A stretch of 61,019 nt of DNA from Bacillus taeanensis (GTDB lineage Bacteria; Bacillota; Bacilli; Bacillales; UBA6769), in NCBI RefSeq assembly GCF_003318295.1, contig NZ_QOCW01000029.1, positions 1-61,019 of the forward strand. The letters are read 5' to 3'. This document shows positions 60,929-61,019 of the stretch, piece after piece. Position 1 is the stretch's first letter. The number at the start of each line of letters is the position of its first letter. The position numbers were made by a program, and so were the translations under genes. A model generated the notes under the pieces. That model had not been told where the DNA came from, searched no databases, and was given only the letters and a program-made list of their open reading frames with translations.

Positions 60929-61019
60929 TAATTTGAGAGTTTGATCCTGGCTCAGGACGAACGCTGGCGGCGTGCCTAATACATGCAAGTCGAGCGCGTG
61001 AAACTAACTGATCCCTTCG
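60929..61019 (+). rRNA. rrs: 16S ribosomal RNA, 5' end (partial)
   Basis: Begins just before the universal AGAGTTTGATCCTGGCTCAG (60936-60955), followed by GACGAACGCTGGCGGCGTGC and ACATGCAAGTCGAGCG. Truncated by the window edge after about 90 bases. Confidence 0.97.

Overview
The window is chromosomal DNA of an endospore-forming member of the Bacillaceae (Bacillus/Priestia-like). The support is a low-GC Gram-positive gene style with AGGAGG-type ribosome binding sites, a complete eight-gene rsbR-rsbS-rsbT-rsbU-rsbV-rsbW-sigB-rsbX stress module, sigW-rsiW, a glmS ribozyme, a Spo0E-like phosphatase gene, cmpA for spore cortex, and long rrn-linked tRNA arrays. The species cannot be named from the sequence alone. 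Both edges lie in ribosomal loci: 5S rRNA plus ten tRNA genes on the left, eleven tRNA genes plus the start of a 16S rRNA on the right.

Layout. 1-1510: 5S rRNA and tRNA array. 1.6-10.2 kb: housekeeping and envelope block rocF, spo0E-like, sigW-rsiW, cdaA-cdaR-glmM, glmS ribozyme-glmS. 10.2-21.2 kb: transporters and enzymes (SLC13-type permease behind an attenuator-like leader, PhoP-box-driven alkaline phosphatase with a C-terminal stalk domain, lipoprotein, DUF421, lipase, tag, AGCS symporter, lactonase). 21.2-28.7 kb: a cellobiose-type beta-glucoside PTS regulon (TetR-LicR/CelR regulators, two tandem EIIB copies, EIIC, EIIA, GH4 6-phospho-beta-glucosidase, a dedicated HPr). Its four promoters share one composite operator + cre architecture. 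28.8-41.7 kb: accessory region with a DMT permease, a lipoprotein/GSP-synthase-like/DUF350 cassette, a TnpB-only IS element, isocitrate lyase, UV endonuclease, small membrane proteins, a Met-rich lipoprotein, and a truncated L,D-transpeptidase facing a SwrB-like/YaaR/PilZ set. 41.9-59.3 kb: DD-carboxypeptidase, then a block collinear with B. subtilis ydbS-ydbT-ydcA-acpS-(nnrD)-ydcC-ndoAI-ndoA-rsbR...rsbX-tex-cmpA-sprT, but without alr between ydcC and ndoAI. 59.4-61.0 kb: doubly promoted tRNA array and rrn promoter/16S start.

How the genes work together. CdaA/CdaR make and tune c-di-AMP next to GlmM and GlmS, which feed UDP-GlcNAc synthesis, and SigW/RsiW sense envelope stress alongside. The PTS block imports and phosphorylates beta-glucosides (EIIB/EIIC/EIIA with HPr) and hydrolyses the phospho-sugar with the GH4 enzyme; a PRD activator should switch it on and CcpA (cre) should repress it. 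NdoA/NdoAI lie immediately upstream of the SigB partner-switching cascade, which has its own internal SigB promoter.

Most notable for a second look: the fourfold operator-cre promoter family with duplicated EIIB and dedicated HPr; a 16-bp hairpin between the glmS ribozyme and the glmS ribosome binding site; a promoter-leader-terminator in front of the SLC13 permease; a deletion scar that appears to fuse L,D-transpeptidase and SwrB-like remnants; a 30-codon small ORF with an ideal ribosome binding site; and a TnpB element lying against a small membrane-protein ORF.
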